This document shows, in pieces, positions 1-8,543 of a stretch of DNA of 58,400 nucleotides. The notes under the pieces were generated by a model that did no database searches, was not told the origin of the DNA, and saw only the letters and a list, made by a program, of their open reading frames with translations. The stretch comes from Gemmatimonadota bacterium. GTDB lineage: Bacteria; Gemmatimonadota; Gemmatimonadetes; Gemmatimonadales; Gemmatimonadaceae. How positions within the stretch are numbered: position 1 is the first letter of the stretch; each line of letters starts with the position of its first letter. The position numbers and the translations under genes are program-made. Where the stretch lies: positions 1 through 58,400 of the forward strand of contig JAQBYI010000019.1 in the NCBI GenBank assembly GCA_027622655.1, given 5' to 3'.

Positions 1-869
1 GGCGGGATTCACGCTCTAGTATCGAGACACCACCTGATGTTTTTCAACTAGATCTGGGACTTACCCGAGTGCTCGCCATAACGTCTGATGCCGTTGCCGA
101 GCACCAAGCTGAGCGTCTCGGTGCTGGGGCGGCCCGTAACTCGGTGAAGTACGAAACCGGAATCCTAAACGCAGCCTGCACCGCCGCGTTTGAACGGAAG
201 ATTCTCGCTATGCGATTCGCGTTTTCGAACCTTCCCGACGACGTTGATGCTGTGCGCGAGGGCTTCTTTCGGAACAGCGACTTCGCGGCACTCGTGGTGG
301 AGCTGCCGCGTGAGATCGCTGAACTCGTGCGCTTTCTTCGGATGACCGGTTGGCGGCGTGGCGAAGCAACCGGACTTATGTGGGAGCAGATTGATTGGGA
401 CGATAGCGAACACCCCGGCTTGCACGACGAGCCGGTTCCCGGCCCGAACGCGGGTGTGCGGCTGAGCAGGGCGCAAACCAAGGGGAAGGATGCGCGATGA
501 TTCCCCCTTGCCCACGCGCCCGAGTTACGCGACTTGCTGCTGACGCGGTGGCGGGAGCGTGACGGGCTTTACGTATTTCACAGGCGCGGCACGCCGATCG
601 GCAACTTCCAGCGCGCCTGGAAGCGCGCCTGCCGCACGGCGGGTGTTCCCGACCGGCTGGTTCACGACCTTCGCCGCACAGCCGCACGTGAGTTTGTCGA
701 AGCTGGCGTGAGTGAGGGCCGGATTATGAGGCTGTGCGGATGGAAAACACGCGCTATGTTTGACCGTTACAACATCACGAATCAAGAAGACCTGAACGAA
801 GCAGTCGCTCAGCGATTCAATGGCAAACAAGCGGCAAACATTTCGCTTGAGGCAGCACAAGCGCGATAG
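1..869 (+). pseudogene. Tyrosine recombinase/integrase, interrupted by an in-frame TGA and cut by the window edge
   Basis: One reading frame runs from the left edge to the TAG before 869 with a single TGA at 498-500. Downstream of the TGA the same frame continues at once with FPLAHAPELRDLL, the stretch that normally follows the first catalytic block of phage-type integrases. The catalytic signature is visible: Arg in TGWRRGEATGL, the H-x-x-R box in VHDLRRTAAR, and the nucleophile Tyr in MFDRYNI near the end. Residues before position 69 resemble the SAM-like N-terminal domain, so the true start lies outside the window. The likeliest reading is an integrase inactivated by one substitution, for example CGA to TGA. 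It ends 22 bp before tRNA-Ser, as expected of an integrated-element relic. No attachment repeats can be seen because the element lies to the left. Confidence 0.8.
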
Positions 870-891
870 CTAAGTTGTTGCAGCACATCAA

Positions 892-982
892 GGAGACGTG
901 GCCGAGAGGCTGAAGGCGGCGGTTTGCTAAACCGTTATACGGGCTTATACCTGTATCGGGGGTTCGAATCCCCCCGTCTCCG
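892..982 (+). tRNA. tRNA-Ser (anticodon GCU)
   Basis: The acceptor stem GGAGACG (892-898) pairs with CGTCTCC (975-981), with discriminator G at 982. The anticodon stem-loop contains TTTGCTAAA, giving anticodon GCT for AGC/AGU serine codons. A long variable arm follows, typical of class II tRNAs such as serine, and the T-loop has the GGTTCGAATCC motif. CCA is not encoded. The integrase remnant lies directly upstream and gltX downstream. Confidence 0.95.
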
Positions 983-993
983 TTTGTACCGTT

Positions 994-1028
994 GAAGACA
1001 GAAGGCAGGAGAGTGAAGACGGAAAGCC
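994..1028. repeat. Degenerate 7-bp repeat array (left arm, gltX leader)
   Basis: Five consecutive heptamers can be laid out in phase: GAAGACA, GAAGGCA, GGAGAGT, GAAGACG, GAAAGCC. A pyrimidine-rich array of the opposite orientation follows at 1081-1115, and the two share AGAAGGCAG in inverted orientation. A small hairpin (GACGG/CCGTC) lies at the right end. This is the same kind of array as those around 23.5 kb and 25 kb, although the heptamer consensus differs. Confidence 0.6.
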
Positions 1029-1056
1029 GTCGCTTTTCTGGCTTCTCCGCTTGTCG

Positions 1057-2568
1057 GTGACCGCGATTCGCGTCACCCTACCCCCTTCCGTCGCCCGTCT
1101 TCTGCCTTCTCCTCCGCGCGTCCGTTTCGCCCCGTCACCCACGGGCTACCTCCACGTCGGCGGCGCGCGCACCGCGTTGTTCAACTGGCTCTTCGCCCAC
1201 AAGCACGGCGGCCAGTTCCTGCTGCGCATCGAGGACACCGACCGCGCGCGGAGCACCGACGAGTCCACACGCGCGATCTTCGACGGACTGAACTGGCTCG
1301 GCTTGAACTGGGACGAAGAGGTCGTCTTTCAAGGCGCCAACCTTGAACGTCACCGCGCCGACGCCCTTTCGCTCCTTGAGAGCGGGGCAGCGTACCGATG
1401 CTTCTGCACGGCCGTCGAGTTGGACGCGCGCCGGGCCGAAGCAGAATCGCGAAAGGAAGTCTTTCGCTACGACCGCCGCTGCGACCAGCTCGACCCTGCC
1501 GAAGTCGAGCGACGAGTAACGTCCGGCACGCCGCATACGATTCGATTTCGCGTGCCCGATGGGTCCACGGGCTGGACCGACCTCGTGCGTGGCGAAATCT
1601 CGTTTCCGAATCGCGACCTTGATGACTTGGTGATCCTCCGGTCCAACGGAACACCGATCTACAACCTCGCCGTCGTGTCGGACGACATCGCAACGCGCAT
1701 CACTCACGTCATGCGCGGCGACGATCACATTTCGAACACGCCGAAGCAGATCCTGCTCTACCGGGCTCTCGGTGCCAAACTCCCCGTATTCGCCCACTTT
1801 CCGAACATTCTCGGCACCGACGGAAAAAAGCTGTCCAAGCGACATGGCGCTACGGCCGTGGGCGACTATGAGCATCTCGGAATTCTTCCCGAAGCGATGT
1901 GCAACTTCCTCGCCCTCCTTGGCTGGAGCCCGGGAGGTGACCGCGAGATCATGACGCGCGCAGAGATGACTGAGCTGTTCGATGATTCGGGTTTGCTCGC
2001 CGCTGCTTCGGTGTTCGACATGAAGAAACTCGAGTGGATGAACGGACAGTACCTGGCAAGCATGCCGCTCGGGCAAATCGTTGCCGTTGCCAGTCGTTCG
2101 ATCGCCGCTGCCGGACTCGCAACTGAAAGCGAACTCTCGGCACGCGGCGAATGGCTCGCTCGTCTCATCGACCTGCTGCGTGTCCGCGCCCGTACCGTGA
2201 ACGACATCGTCCTTCAGTCGGCACCCTACCTAACTGAGGCCGTCTCGTACGATCCTGACGCGATCGCCAAACAGTGGAAGGACGCCACACTCACGCGGCG
2301 GCTTCTGCAAGCGGCGCGATCGACAATCGAGACGCTCGAGCCGTGGGACACAGCCACCATGGAAGCGTCGCTGCGCGCGCTGGCCGAAACGGAGGGCGTC
2401 GGTCCCGGAAAGCTCATGCAACCCCTCCGCGTAGCCTTGACGGGCGTCGCGGCGAGCCCGGGCATGTTCGACGTGCTCGCCCTGCTCGGTCGCGAACGGT
2501 CACTGGCCCGGATCAGTGCAGCGCTCGATCACCCGGCGCTCACGCATGAGGCACCGGGTACCCTGTGA
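1057..2568 (+). CDS. gltX: Glutamate--tRNA ligase
   Basis: Class I aminoacyl-tRNA synthetase that charges tRNA-Glu (and, where GatCAB is used, tRNA-Gln). The N-terminal block RVRFAPSPTGYLHVGGART carries the HIGH-type signature, and KKLSKRHG is the KMSKS-type loop. FNWLFA, RIEDTDRAR and MRGDDHISNTPKQ are typical of the family, and the length of about 503 residues is normal. The start is uncertain: the family normally begins just before RVRFAPSPTG, but no ATG or GTG exists there. The first in-frame starts are TTG 1051 and GTG 1057, which add about 20 residues encoded by a 7-bp repeat array. No clear ribosome binding site precedes either. Its TGA overlaps the GTG of the next gene (GTGA). Confidence 0.95.
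   Translation: MTAIRVTLPPSVARLLPSPPRVRFAPSPTGYLHVGGARTALFNWLFAHKHGGQFLLRIEDTDRARSTDESTRAIFDGLNWLGLNWDEEVVFQGANLERHRADALSLLESGAAYRCFCTAVELDARRAEAESRKEVFRYDRRCDQLDPAEVERRVTSGTPHTIRFRVPDGSTGWTDLVRGEISFPNRDLDDLVILRSNGTPIYNLAVVSDDIATRITHVMRGDDHISNTPKQILLYRALGAKLPVFAHFPNILGTDGKKLSKRHGATAVGDYEHLGILPEAMCNFLALLGWSPGGDREIMTRAEMTELFDDSGLLAAASVFDMKKLEWMNGQYLASMPLGQIVAVASRSIAAAGLATESELSARGEWLARLIDLLRVRARTVNDIVLQSAPYLTEAVSYDPDAIAKQWKDATLTRRLLQAARSTIETLEPWDTATMEASLRALAETEGVGPGKLMQPLRVALTGVAASPGMFDVLALLGRERSLARISAALDHPALTHEAPGTL
1081..1115. repeat. Degenerate 7-bp repeat array (right arm, inside the gltX 5' end)
   Basis: Heptamers CCCCCTT, CCGTCGC, CCGTCTT, CTGCCTT and CTCCTCC run in phase. They are the inverted counterpart of the array at 994-1028. 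The segment is translated as the non-conserved N-terminal extension of GltX, right up to the first conserved residues. Confidence 0.55.
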
Positions 2569-3188
2569 CCACGCCCCGTCAGTCGCTCTCTCCCATCGAA
2601 GCGGAACTCTACGAGTTCCTTCTCGACTTTCTCGCGGAGCACACGTATCAGCCGAGCGTGAGGGAAATCGGCAAAGCGCTGAAGATTCCGAGTACCAAGT
2701 CGGTCGCCGATCTGCTCACGTCACTCGCTACGAAGGGGTATGTCCACAAGGAACCCGGTCGGTCGCGCGGCCTCGCGCTTGTCGGCTTCGCGGGCGCGCT
2801 GGGAGCGATCCCGGTTCCCCTGCTCGCGCTGCGCCCGGATACGGGAGAGTTGGAGACAGAAGATCACGTCACGCTCGATCGCCGCCTGGTGAACGCACCT
2901 GACGCATTTCTGGTGCGCGCACTGCCGCAGGGCGCCCCCGCGCACGGCATTTTTGACGGCGATCTTGTGATCGTGCATCCATCGGCACGGGCGCACGACG
3001 GCGATCTGATCGTCGCACGCGTTGGCGGCGCAATCGTGGTTCGTGCCATGACCCGCCGCGGAGCGACGCTGGTACTCGATGGAAGCGGTGCGGGCGACGA
3101 AGTGGAGCTTTCCGCGGGCGACGACTTCGTCGTGCTCGGGGTGGTGGCCGGCGTGATTCGCCCGCCGCGGCGCGCAGCTACGGAATAA
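2565..3188 (+). CDS. LexA-like repressor without a Ser-Lys protease dyad
   Basis: Residues 6-70 match the LexA winged-helix DNA-binding domain (SPIEAELYEFLLDFL, then PSVREIGKAL and STKSVADLL). Residues 110-200 follow the S24/LexA C-terminal fold (FLVRA, IFDGDLVIVHP, DGDLIVARV, LGVVAGVIR). Aligned by eye with E. coli LexA, the catalytic serine position is Gly123 within PQGAPAHGIFDGD, and the catalytic lysine position is Arg160 within IVVRAM. The protein should therefore bind DNA and dimerise but not self-cleave. It may be a LexA-derived regulator outside classical SOS control. The GTG start overlaps the gltX stop, so it is translationally coupled to gltX. Its 3' end overlaps the convergent next gene by 11 bp. 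Confidence 0.85.
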   Translation: MTTPRQSLSPIEAELYEFLLDFLAEHTYQPSVREIGKALKIPSTKSVADLLTSLATKGYVHKEPGRSRGLALVGFAGALGAIPVPLLALRPDTGELETEDHVTLDRRLVNAPDAFLVRALPQGAPAHGIFDGDLVIVHPSARAHDGDLIVARVGGAIVVRAMTRRGATLVLDGSGAGDEVELSAGDDFVVLGVVAGVIRPPRRAATE

Positions 3189-4062
3189 TCGTTCCGGGCG
3201 GCCGGTCAGCCTTCTTTTTTTCTTCCCGCTCCTTCTCCTTCCGTTCGCGGAGCGCCTTCACGGCATTCCGAAAATCCTCGTCGCGTGCGGCGCGCATGGC
3301 CTGTTGCATGATTTCGCCGCGTATCTGCGACAGCCTGCGGTCACGATCCGCGGATGTCGGATTCCCCTGTGGGAGGTTCAGCGGAAGAAACGCGAGCGCC
3401 GCCGTAGGAATCGATACCGGACCGAGCCGGATGAACTTCTGGTCGACGCCGAACTTCTGACCGCCTACGCGGAACGTCCAATCGTTCGGGTCGCGGCCCG
3501 ACGCGGCGGCGGCGCGGATCGAATCCGACAGCTCGCGAAAGATCGGAGCAAACGCACTGTCGAGTTTCTCAGTCCCCTGCAGCGGCGCGGTCACGGTCGG
3601 TGCGTCGCGCACCCACAGGCGCGGGTCGGCATACGACGGACGAATGCCGCGGGTGTCTCCGCCGCCACCAACCAGCGGCCCGGTACCGATTTCTTCGGCG
3701 GTTCGCGGTGGCCTCGAGGGAATCGCGGGCAATCCGCTCGGGACTGCAACCGGCGCGATTGGGCGAATGGCGGGCGGACGCGGGAGTGCCGGCGCGGGCC
3801 GGTCGTCCCCGCCCCGACGCGGAGCCTCGAGTGGCGGTTCACCCGCTGGGAGCTGCAGGAACCCCACGCGCTCAACGGGCGGAAGTGAACCGGCTCGGTT
3901 CAGCACGTCGAACCATTCGCTCGGCATTATCGTGACCTGGATCAGCACCAGCACCAGCACGACGTGCACCGCCAGCGACACGCCGACCGTCCACGGCCCG
4001 CGTCCGTCGGCGATGCGTCGCTCGCCCGGCGTCGAGATGACACGTCGCCGCGGGCTCGTCAC
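3178..4062 (-). CDS. Membrane-anchored proline-rich protein, TonB-like layout, unknown function
   Basis: A short basic N-terminus is followed by one hydrophobic segment (GVSLAVHVVLVLVLIQVTI, residues about 27-46). A long Pro/Arg/Ala-rich linker with many PRPP-type runs follows (about 70-130), then a periplasmic region and a highly charged Lys/Glu helix near the end (ALRERKEKEREEKKKADRP). That layout resembles TonB/TolA-type anchored proteins, but I see no convincing TonB C-terminal domain, so this is only an architectural similarity. It is the last gene of the reverse-strand run, 12 bp downstream of the FAH-family gene, and converges on the LexA-like gene. Confidence 0.7.
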   Translation of the reverse strand: MTSPRRRVISTPGERRIADGRGPWTVGVSLAVHVVLVLVLIQVTIMPSEWFDVLNRAGSLPPVERVGFLQLPAGEPPLEAPRRGGDDRPAPALPRPPAIRPIAPVAVPSGLPAIPSRPPRTAEEIGTGPLVGGGGDTRGIRPSYADPRLWVRDAPTVTAPLQGTEKLDSAFAPIFRELSDSIRAAAASGRDPNDWTFRVGGQKFGVDQKFIRLGPVSIPTAALAFLPLNLPQGNPTSADRDRRLSQIRGEIMQQAMRAARDEDFRNAVKALRERKEKEREEKKKADRPPGTIIP

Positions 4063-4074
4063 GCTTCCGAAATC

Positions 4075-4689
4075 CTAGCGCCCAGCCGCAACCGAGTTCC
4101 GCACTGACGACACACCGACGATTTCGACCTCAACCGTATCTCCCGGAGCCAGCTGCCCCACGCCCGCCGGCGTTCCGGTCAGCAGAAGGTCGCCGGGTTC
4201 GAGCGTCATGTAGCGCGAGATGTACGAGAGCAGAAACGGAATCTTGAACACCATGTCCGCGCCCGTGGCTCGCTGTTTCTCCTCACCGTTGTGCCGTGTG
4301 ATCACGGTGAGCTGCTCCAGATCGGCTGGCGGAGGCGCTTCGGAACCGAGCGGAAGGAAAGTGTCGCACCCCTTGGCCCGAGCCCATTGGCCGTCGTTCT
4401 TCTGCCATTCGCGTGCCGAAACGTCGTTCGCCGCAATGATTCCGCGAATCGACCGCGTGCACGTGGCCTCGTCTGCATGCCGCAGGCGCGCACCGACGAC
4501 CACACCGATTTCGCCCTCGAAATCGATTCTGCCGGCGCCCGGCGGAAGCTCAATGGCGTCATCGGGGCCGATCACGCACGATGGCGGCTTGAGGAACAGG
4601 AGCGGCTCGGCCGGGACGTCGTTCCCCATCTCTTTGGCGTGGTCGCGGTAGTTCCGCCCCACGCAGATGATCTTTCCAGGTGTTGGCAT
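4075..4689 (-). CDS. Fumarylacetoacetate hydrolase family protein (acylpyruvase-like)
   Basis: Small single-domain FAH-fold protein. It starts KIICVGRNYRDHAKEMG, the usual opening of FAHD1/YcgM-type acylpyruvases and oxaloacetate decarboxylases. Metal-ligand motifs are visible: IDFEGEIGVVVG (acidic ligands) and AANDVSARE. The substrate-pocket stretch GCDTFLPLG and the terminal GDLLLTGTPAGVG motif are also present. The length of 204 residues is normal. The exact substrate cannot be told from sequence. It begins 9 bp after the stop of the JAB-DinG gene and is probably cotranscribed with it. Confidence 0.88.
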   Translation of the reverse strand: MPTPGKIICVGRNYRDHAKEMGNDVPAEPLLFLKPPSCVIGPDDAIELPPGAGRIDFEGEIGVVVGARLRHADEATCTRSIRGIIAANDVSAREWQKNDGQWARAKGCDTFLPLGSEAPPPADLEQLTVITRHNGEEKQRATGADMVFKIPFLLSYISRYMTLEPGDLLLTGTPAGVGQLAPGDTVEVEIVGVSSVRNSVAAGR

Positions 4690-4698
4690 CTGCTCAAT

Positions 4699-7239
4699 CT
4701 ACCCGCGAAGCGCCGATTCGGTCGCGTGGTAGAACGCGTCGAGATCAGGGCGCAGCACGGCCCACGGGCCGTCAATTCGACGGGCCGGCGGGAGCGCCGC
4801 AAGCAGGGCGGCGCCGTAGCCCTTCCGAATCACCCGCGGATCGCAAATCACCACCGCACCACGATCGGCCGTTGACCGGATCAGGCGTCCGAAGCCCTGC
4901 TTCAGCCGCAGCGCGGCGTGCGGAACCATGTAGTCGGTAAACGCGTCTCCCCCTGCCGCCTCGATCGCCTCGCACTGGGCCGCCGTTATCGGCTCGCTCG
5001 GAACACGGAATGGAATCCGCGCCAGCACGAGTCCGCGGAGCGCACGGCCCGGAACGTCAACGCCTTCCCAGAATGACGCCGTCCCGACGAGCACGGCGTC
5101 GCCGTGCGCGCGAAATCGGCGGAGTATCGAGTCACGTGAATCCTCGCCGTGCACCAGCAGCGGTCCGTGACGCTCAACTCCCTTTTCCCGGAGCAGACGC
5201 GCCGCTTCTTTTACGTCGCGGTGACTGGTGAACAGGACGAATACTCCGCCGCCCGCCGACTCGATAAGGTCCGCCGCGATGTCTACCGTTCGGTTGAGAT
5301 GCGCGCGGTCGCCGGCGACAGGTAGCGGCACGTCCGATGGAATCGCGAGAATGGCCTGCGTGGCAAAATCGAACGGCGAACCAAGCGCCGCAGTGACCGG
5401 TTCAACGTCGTCTTCGTCGAGCCCGAGTCGCCGTGAGATGAAATCGAATCCGTCGCCCACGGCGAGCGTTGCGCTGGTCACGACGCATGTCTCAATGCGG
5501 CGAAAGAGATCTTCACGGAGGATCGGCGCGAGGTTGAGCGGCACACTGGCAACGCCGACGTGCTGTTGGCGTTCACGGCTGCCGGCATACGCATCGTCCG
5601 TAGAGCCGCCACGCACTTCGATCCACCGGACACGCTCGTCGGCATCCATTCCCGGCCGGAGCGCGCCTCGCAGCGCATCACCGGCGTTCTCCAGCCGGCG
5701 AATCACGCCGCGAAGTTCTGCGAGTAGAGCCGCAAGTTCTTCGGCACGCCGCTCGTCCGTCTCGATTCGGTCGCGCACGAGAATGAGTCCGTCGCTCAGG
5801 GAGTCAAGTTCGCGCAGCATTTCGTCGAGGGCACCACTCAAGCCCTCGCGCCAGATGATGTCGTCATCGAATCGGTCTGTCAGACGAATCTGCGCATCAC
5901 TCTGCCGCGACATCCAATCGCCGAGGAGGTCGAAGAGGCGTTCGGCACTGTGGCGTGCGGCCGTCGTCGTTCCGTAAAGCCGGACACGCACGAGATCGAG
6001 GCTCGCCGTCGAAAGCAGATCGTTCGACTGCGCGAGCCGCATTTCCAGCGCAGGCAGGAGCCCGCGTCCCTTGCGCTCAAGCCGGGAGAGCAGCCGGAGA
6101 ATTCCACGTCTCGACGCCGTGGCCGCAAGATGCGATGAAGCGGCGTCTTCGAGATGATGCCCCTCGTCGATGATCAGTCGCGTGTACGACGGGAGCACCG
6201 CGGCGTCTGTCCAGTTCTGTGACGCGCGGCGTACGGCAAGATCGGCCATCAGCAGGTGATGGTTGACGACCACGATATCGGCCTGCGCCGCGTGTCGCCG
6301 TGCCTTGAACACGAAGCAGCGGTCGAAGTGCGGGCACTTGAGCCGCGTACACAGATCGGCTTCGGCGGAAACCTCGTCCCAGACGTCCGGGCGCGGTGGT
6401 TGCGGAAGGTCGGCCAGCGAACCATCTGACGTGCGCTCCGCCCAGGCCCCGATCATGTCGAGTTCGTCCGATCCGCCGCCGTCGAACAGCGACCCCGACG
6501 ACGCGCGTGCGTGCTCGAGCCGTTGCATGCAGAGGTAGTTCCGCCAGCCTTTGAGCAGCGCAAACCGGACCGGCTGGTCGTCGAGCGCATCGGCGAGGAA
6601 CGGGAGATCCTTCCCAACGAGCTGTTCCTGAAGCGTGATGGTGTTCGTACTCACAACGGTGCGCTCGCCGTTCGCCGCGGCCCATCGGAGCGCCGGCACC
6701 AGATAGCCCAGCGACTTGCCAACACCAGTTCCGGCTTCGATCAGACCGATGCCGCCAAGCGAATACAGCCGCGCAACGGCTGCGGCCATCTCACGCTGGG
6801 CTGGTCTGTCTTCGTAACGCCCGAGCAGCTTGGCAATAGGTCCGTCCGGGCCGAGAAGGGCCGCGGTGGCGGCAGGATCGATCGCGTGCGACTCGGTCGC
6901 TCGCGGCACCTCCACCACGACGTATAGCCGCTCAGCCGTGTTGTCGACGATCGCAAAGCCGACGCCTTCGTCGTGCATGCGGGCCGCGATATCGAGATCC
7001 GGACCAGACGGTTGCAGAACGCCCGACGGGTGGTTGTGCACGAGCATCTCGCCGCGCCGCGCGAAACCCGGAAGCGCCAAAACACTATCGGAGTCGCCTC
7101 GTGCGACCGCGCGGGCCCCAATCACGACGCCGTCCGCGTCCACCTGGCACGTGAAGCAAACCTCTCGCCCGCCGGCGAGCGCAATCGCGGTTCGAATCGC
7201 TCGGGCCGCCGCCGCCGCGAGGCGCTCCCCGCCGCTCAC
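4699..7239 (-). CDS. JAB/RadC-like domain fused to a DinG-family (XPD-like) helicase
   Basis: Residues about 1-110 form a RadC-like JAB domain with a complete JAMM pattern, H68-x-H70-x7-S78-x2-D81 (HNHPSGVLQPSGPD); Glu26 is a candidate catalytic Glu. From about residue 140 the protein is a superfamily 2 DinG/XPD-type helicase: a Q-like motif near RPAQREMAAAVARLY, Walker A AGTGVGKS (169-176), a DEGH box in LIIDEGHHLEDAASSH, and C-terminal motifs FVLFTSHRDV, VGTASFWEGVDVPG and QGFGRLIRS. Four cysteines (NYLCMQRL, DLCTRLKC, DRCFVF) fit the [4Fe-4S] cluster of this family. Expected role is ATP-dependent unwinding of damaged, R-loop or forked DNA; the JAB part might be a metalloprotease or structural module. 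It starts with GTG overlapping the upstream stop by 4 bp. Confidence 0.92.
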   Translation of the reverse strand: MSGGERLAAAAARAIRTAIALAGGREVCFTCQVDADGVVIGARAVARGDSDSVLALPGFARRGEMLVHNHPSGVLQPSGPDLDIAARMHDEGVGFAIVDNTAERLYVVVEVPRATESHAIDPAATAALLGPDGPIAKLLGRYEDRPAQREMAAAVARLYSLGGIGLIEAGTGVGKSLGYLVPALRWAAANGERTVVSTNTITLQEQLVGKDLPFLADALDDQPVRFALLKGWRNYLCMQRLEHARASSGSLFDGGGSDELDMIGAWAERTSDGSLADLPQPPRPDVWDEVSAEADLCTRLKCPHFDRCFVFKARRHAAQADIVVVNHHLLMADLAVRRASQNWTDAAVLPSYTRLIIDEGHHLEDAASSHLAATASRRGILRLLSRLERKGRGLLPALEMRLAQSNDLLSTASLDLVRVRLYGTTTAARHSAERLFDLLGDWMSRQSDAQIRLTDRFDDDIIWREGLSGALDEMLRELDSLSDGLILVRDRIETDERRAEELAALLAELRGVIRRLENAGDALRGALRPGMDADERVRWIEVRGGSTDDAYAGSRERQQHVGVASVPLNLAPILREDLFRRIETCVVTSATLAVGDGFDFISRRLGLDEDDVEPVTAALGSPFDFATQAILAIPSDVPLPVAGDRAHLNRTVDIAADLIESAGGGVFVLFTSHRDVKEAARLLREKGVERHGPLLVHGEDSRDSILRRFRAHGDAVLVGTASFWEGVDVPGRALRGLVLARIPFRVPSEPITAAQCEAIEAAGGDAFTDYMVPHAALRLKQGFGRLIRSTADRGAVVICDPRVIRKGYGAALLAALPPARRIDGPWAVLRPDLDAFYHATESALRG

Positions 7240-8543
7240 GTCTTCAGCGGCTTCTTCTTAGCAGCCGGGAACAGCACGTTGTTGAGGATGAGCCGGTACC
7301 CGGGTGAGTTTGGACGCTGGGAGAGATCGGTGGGTGGCGCGCCAATGTTATGCTGCGGGTCCTCCGGATCGTGGCCGCCGAGGTAGGTCCATGAGCCCTT
7401 TCCGAAGTCGCCGTGAATGTACTTCACCCACGGCGTTCCCTCTTCGTTCGCCAGCACAGTGACGCCAGGCTTGAGTCGCGCCCTCACGAATGAAGTCGTG
7501 ACACCGTAATAGTCCGGCAAGACGCTGCGATGATTCTGCACGAGCATGGCGGCGACGGGGTCGAACTTCGCCGAGAAGTTGAACAGCGTAAACGTGCTGA
7601 GATTCTGGCGTCGCGAGGCGACGTTCACCTGATGGCCGTCGATGTCGCTCATGGCGTTCACACCGGGGTTCATCTCCAGCCGCGCTCCCTGAAAGGCGAA
7701 CGTCCGAGACCAGTCCATTTTGGCATCGGCATCGGGATCCATCGGCGTTCCGTCAGTGAACGCGGCGGCGATGTCCACATCGTGGGCGGCGAGCGCCAGC
7801 TCAATGGTCTCTGTGGCGCCACACATCGCAAAAATGAAACCGCCCCGCTCAATGAAATCGCGCAACCTGCTCGCAACGGCCTTCTTCAGAGTGGGCACGT
7901 TGGCGAACCCTTGCCTCCGGGCCGTGGCGATGTCGCGATCGCGTTGCTCAATGAACCACGGCTGGTCGCGAAAGCCGAGGTACAGCTTGTTGTACTGTCC
8001 CGTGAAGTCTTCGTGAAACAGATGAACCCAGTCGTACTTCGCGAGATCTTCTCCGAGCACGTCGTCATCCCAGATCTGCGTGTACTCGATTCCGGCGTAA
8101 CGCAGTGCCAGCGTCACCGCGTCGTCCCACGGCGGCGACTTGGGAGGCGAATAGATCGCCACGCGCGGCGCCTTTTCCAGCGGAATGGCGTCCATGTTGC
8201 TCTGCGCGATTTCGCGGCGGGCTTCCACAATCGCCGCTGCGTCAATCGGTGCAATGGTCACCCCGTCGAGCGCGGCCTTCCGTCGCAATGCCGGCGTGTC
8301 CGGCAGCAGGAAGCTCCCGCCGCGATAGTTGACCCACCATTCGGCACGGTCACCATTCTTCAGCGCGAAAAACGTGAGCCCGTACGCGCGAAGATGGTTT
8401 TGCTGCGCCTCGTCCATGGGCACGAGGACGTGCTGGGCGCCCGCCGTGCGCAACGGCGCAAAGCCGACCGCAAACGCGGCTGCAACGAGTGCAGCCAGAA
8501 AGAGAGAACGTCGGACGATGGTCGGATACGAACGCAGGGCCAT
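7236..8543 (-). CDS. Secreted protein of the family often labelled 'asparagine synthetase B'; function unknown
   Basis: A classical signal peptide (hydrophobic FLAALVAAAFAVGFA, cleavage near AGAQ) leads to a mature domain opening VLVPMDEAQQNHLRAYGLTFFAL. To my knowledge this opening, with YRGGSFLLPD, the APRVAIYSPP strand, KYDWVHLFHEDFTGQYNK and GFIFAMCGATETIE, marks a conserved periplasmic family in Bacteroidetes and Gemmatimonadetes. Database entries call it asparagine synthetase B, but no ATP-pyrophosphatase motif (SGGLDS) is visible, so that name is probably wrong. The FIFAMCGATET stretch resembles class I glutamine-amidotransferase-like folds with a Cys nucleophile elbow; this is inference. 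The ATG at 8543 is preferred over the GTG at 8546. The 3' end overlaps the helicase start by 4 bp. Confidence 0.75.
   Translation of the reverse strand: MALRSYPTIVRRSLFLAALVAAAFAVGFAPLRTAGAQHVLVPMDEAQQNHLRAYGLTFFALKNGDRAEWWVNYRGGSFLLPDTPALRRKAALDGVTIAPIDAAAIVEARREIAQSNMDAIPLEKAPRVAIYSPPKSPPWDDAVTLALRYAGIEYTQIWDDDVLGEDLAKYDWVHLFHEDFTGQYNKLYLGFRDQPWFIEQRDRDIATARRQGFANVPTLKKAVASRLRDFIERGGFIFAMCGATETIELALAAHDVDIAAAFTDGTPMDPDADAKMDWSRTFAFQGARLEMNPGVNAMSDIDGHQVNVASRRQNLSTFTLFNFSAKFDPVAAMLVQNHRSVLPDYYGVTTSFVRARLKPGVTVLANEEGTPWVKYIHGDFGKGSWTYLGGHDPEDPQHNIGAPPTDLSQRPNSPGYRLILNNVLFPAAKKKPLKT

Noticed and set aside
1135-2076. A 313-residue reverse ORF inside gltX
   Set aside because: Antisense shadow; gltX motifs cover the whole stretch.
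2565-3188. Search for an SOS-box-like palindrome controlling gltX or the LexA-like gene
   Set aside because: No convincing palindromic operator was seen by eye, so none is reported.
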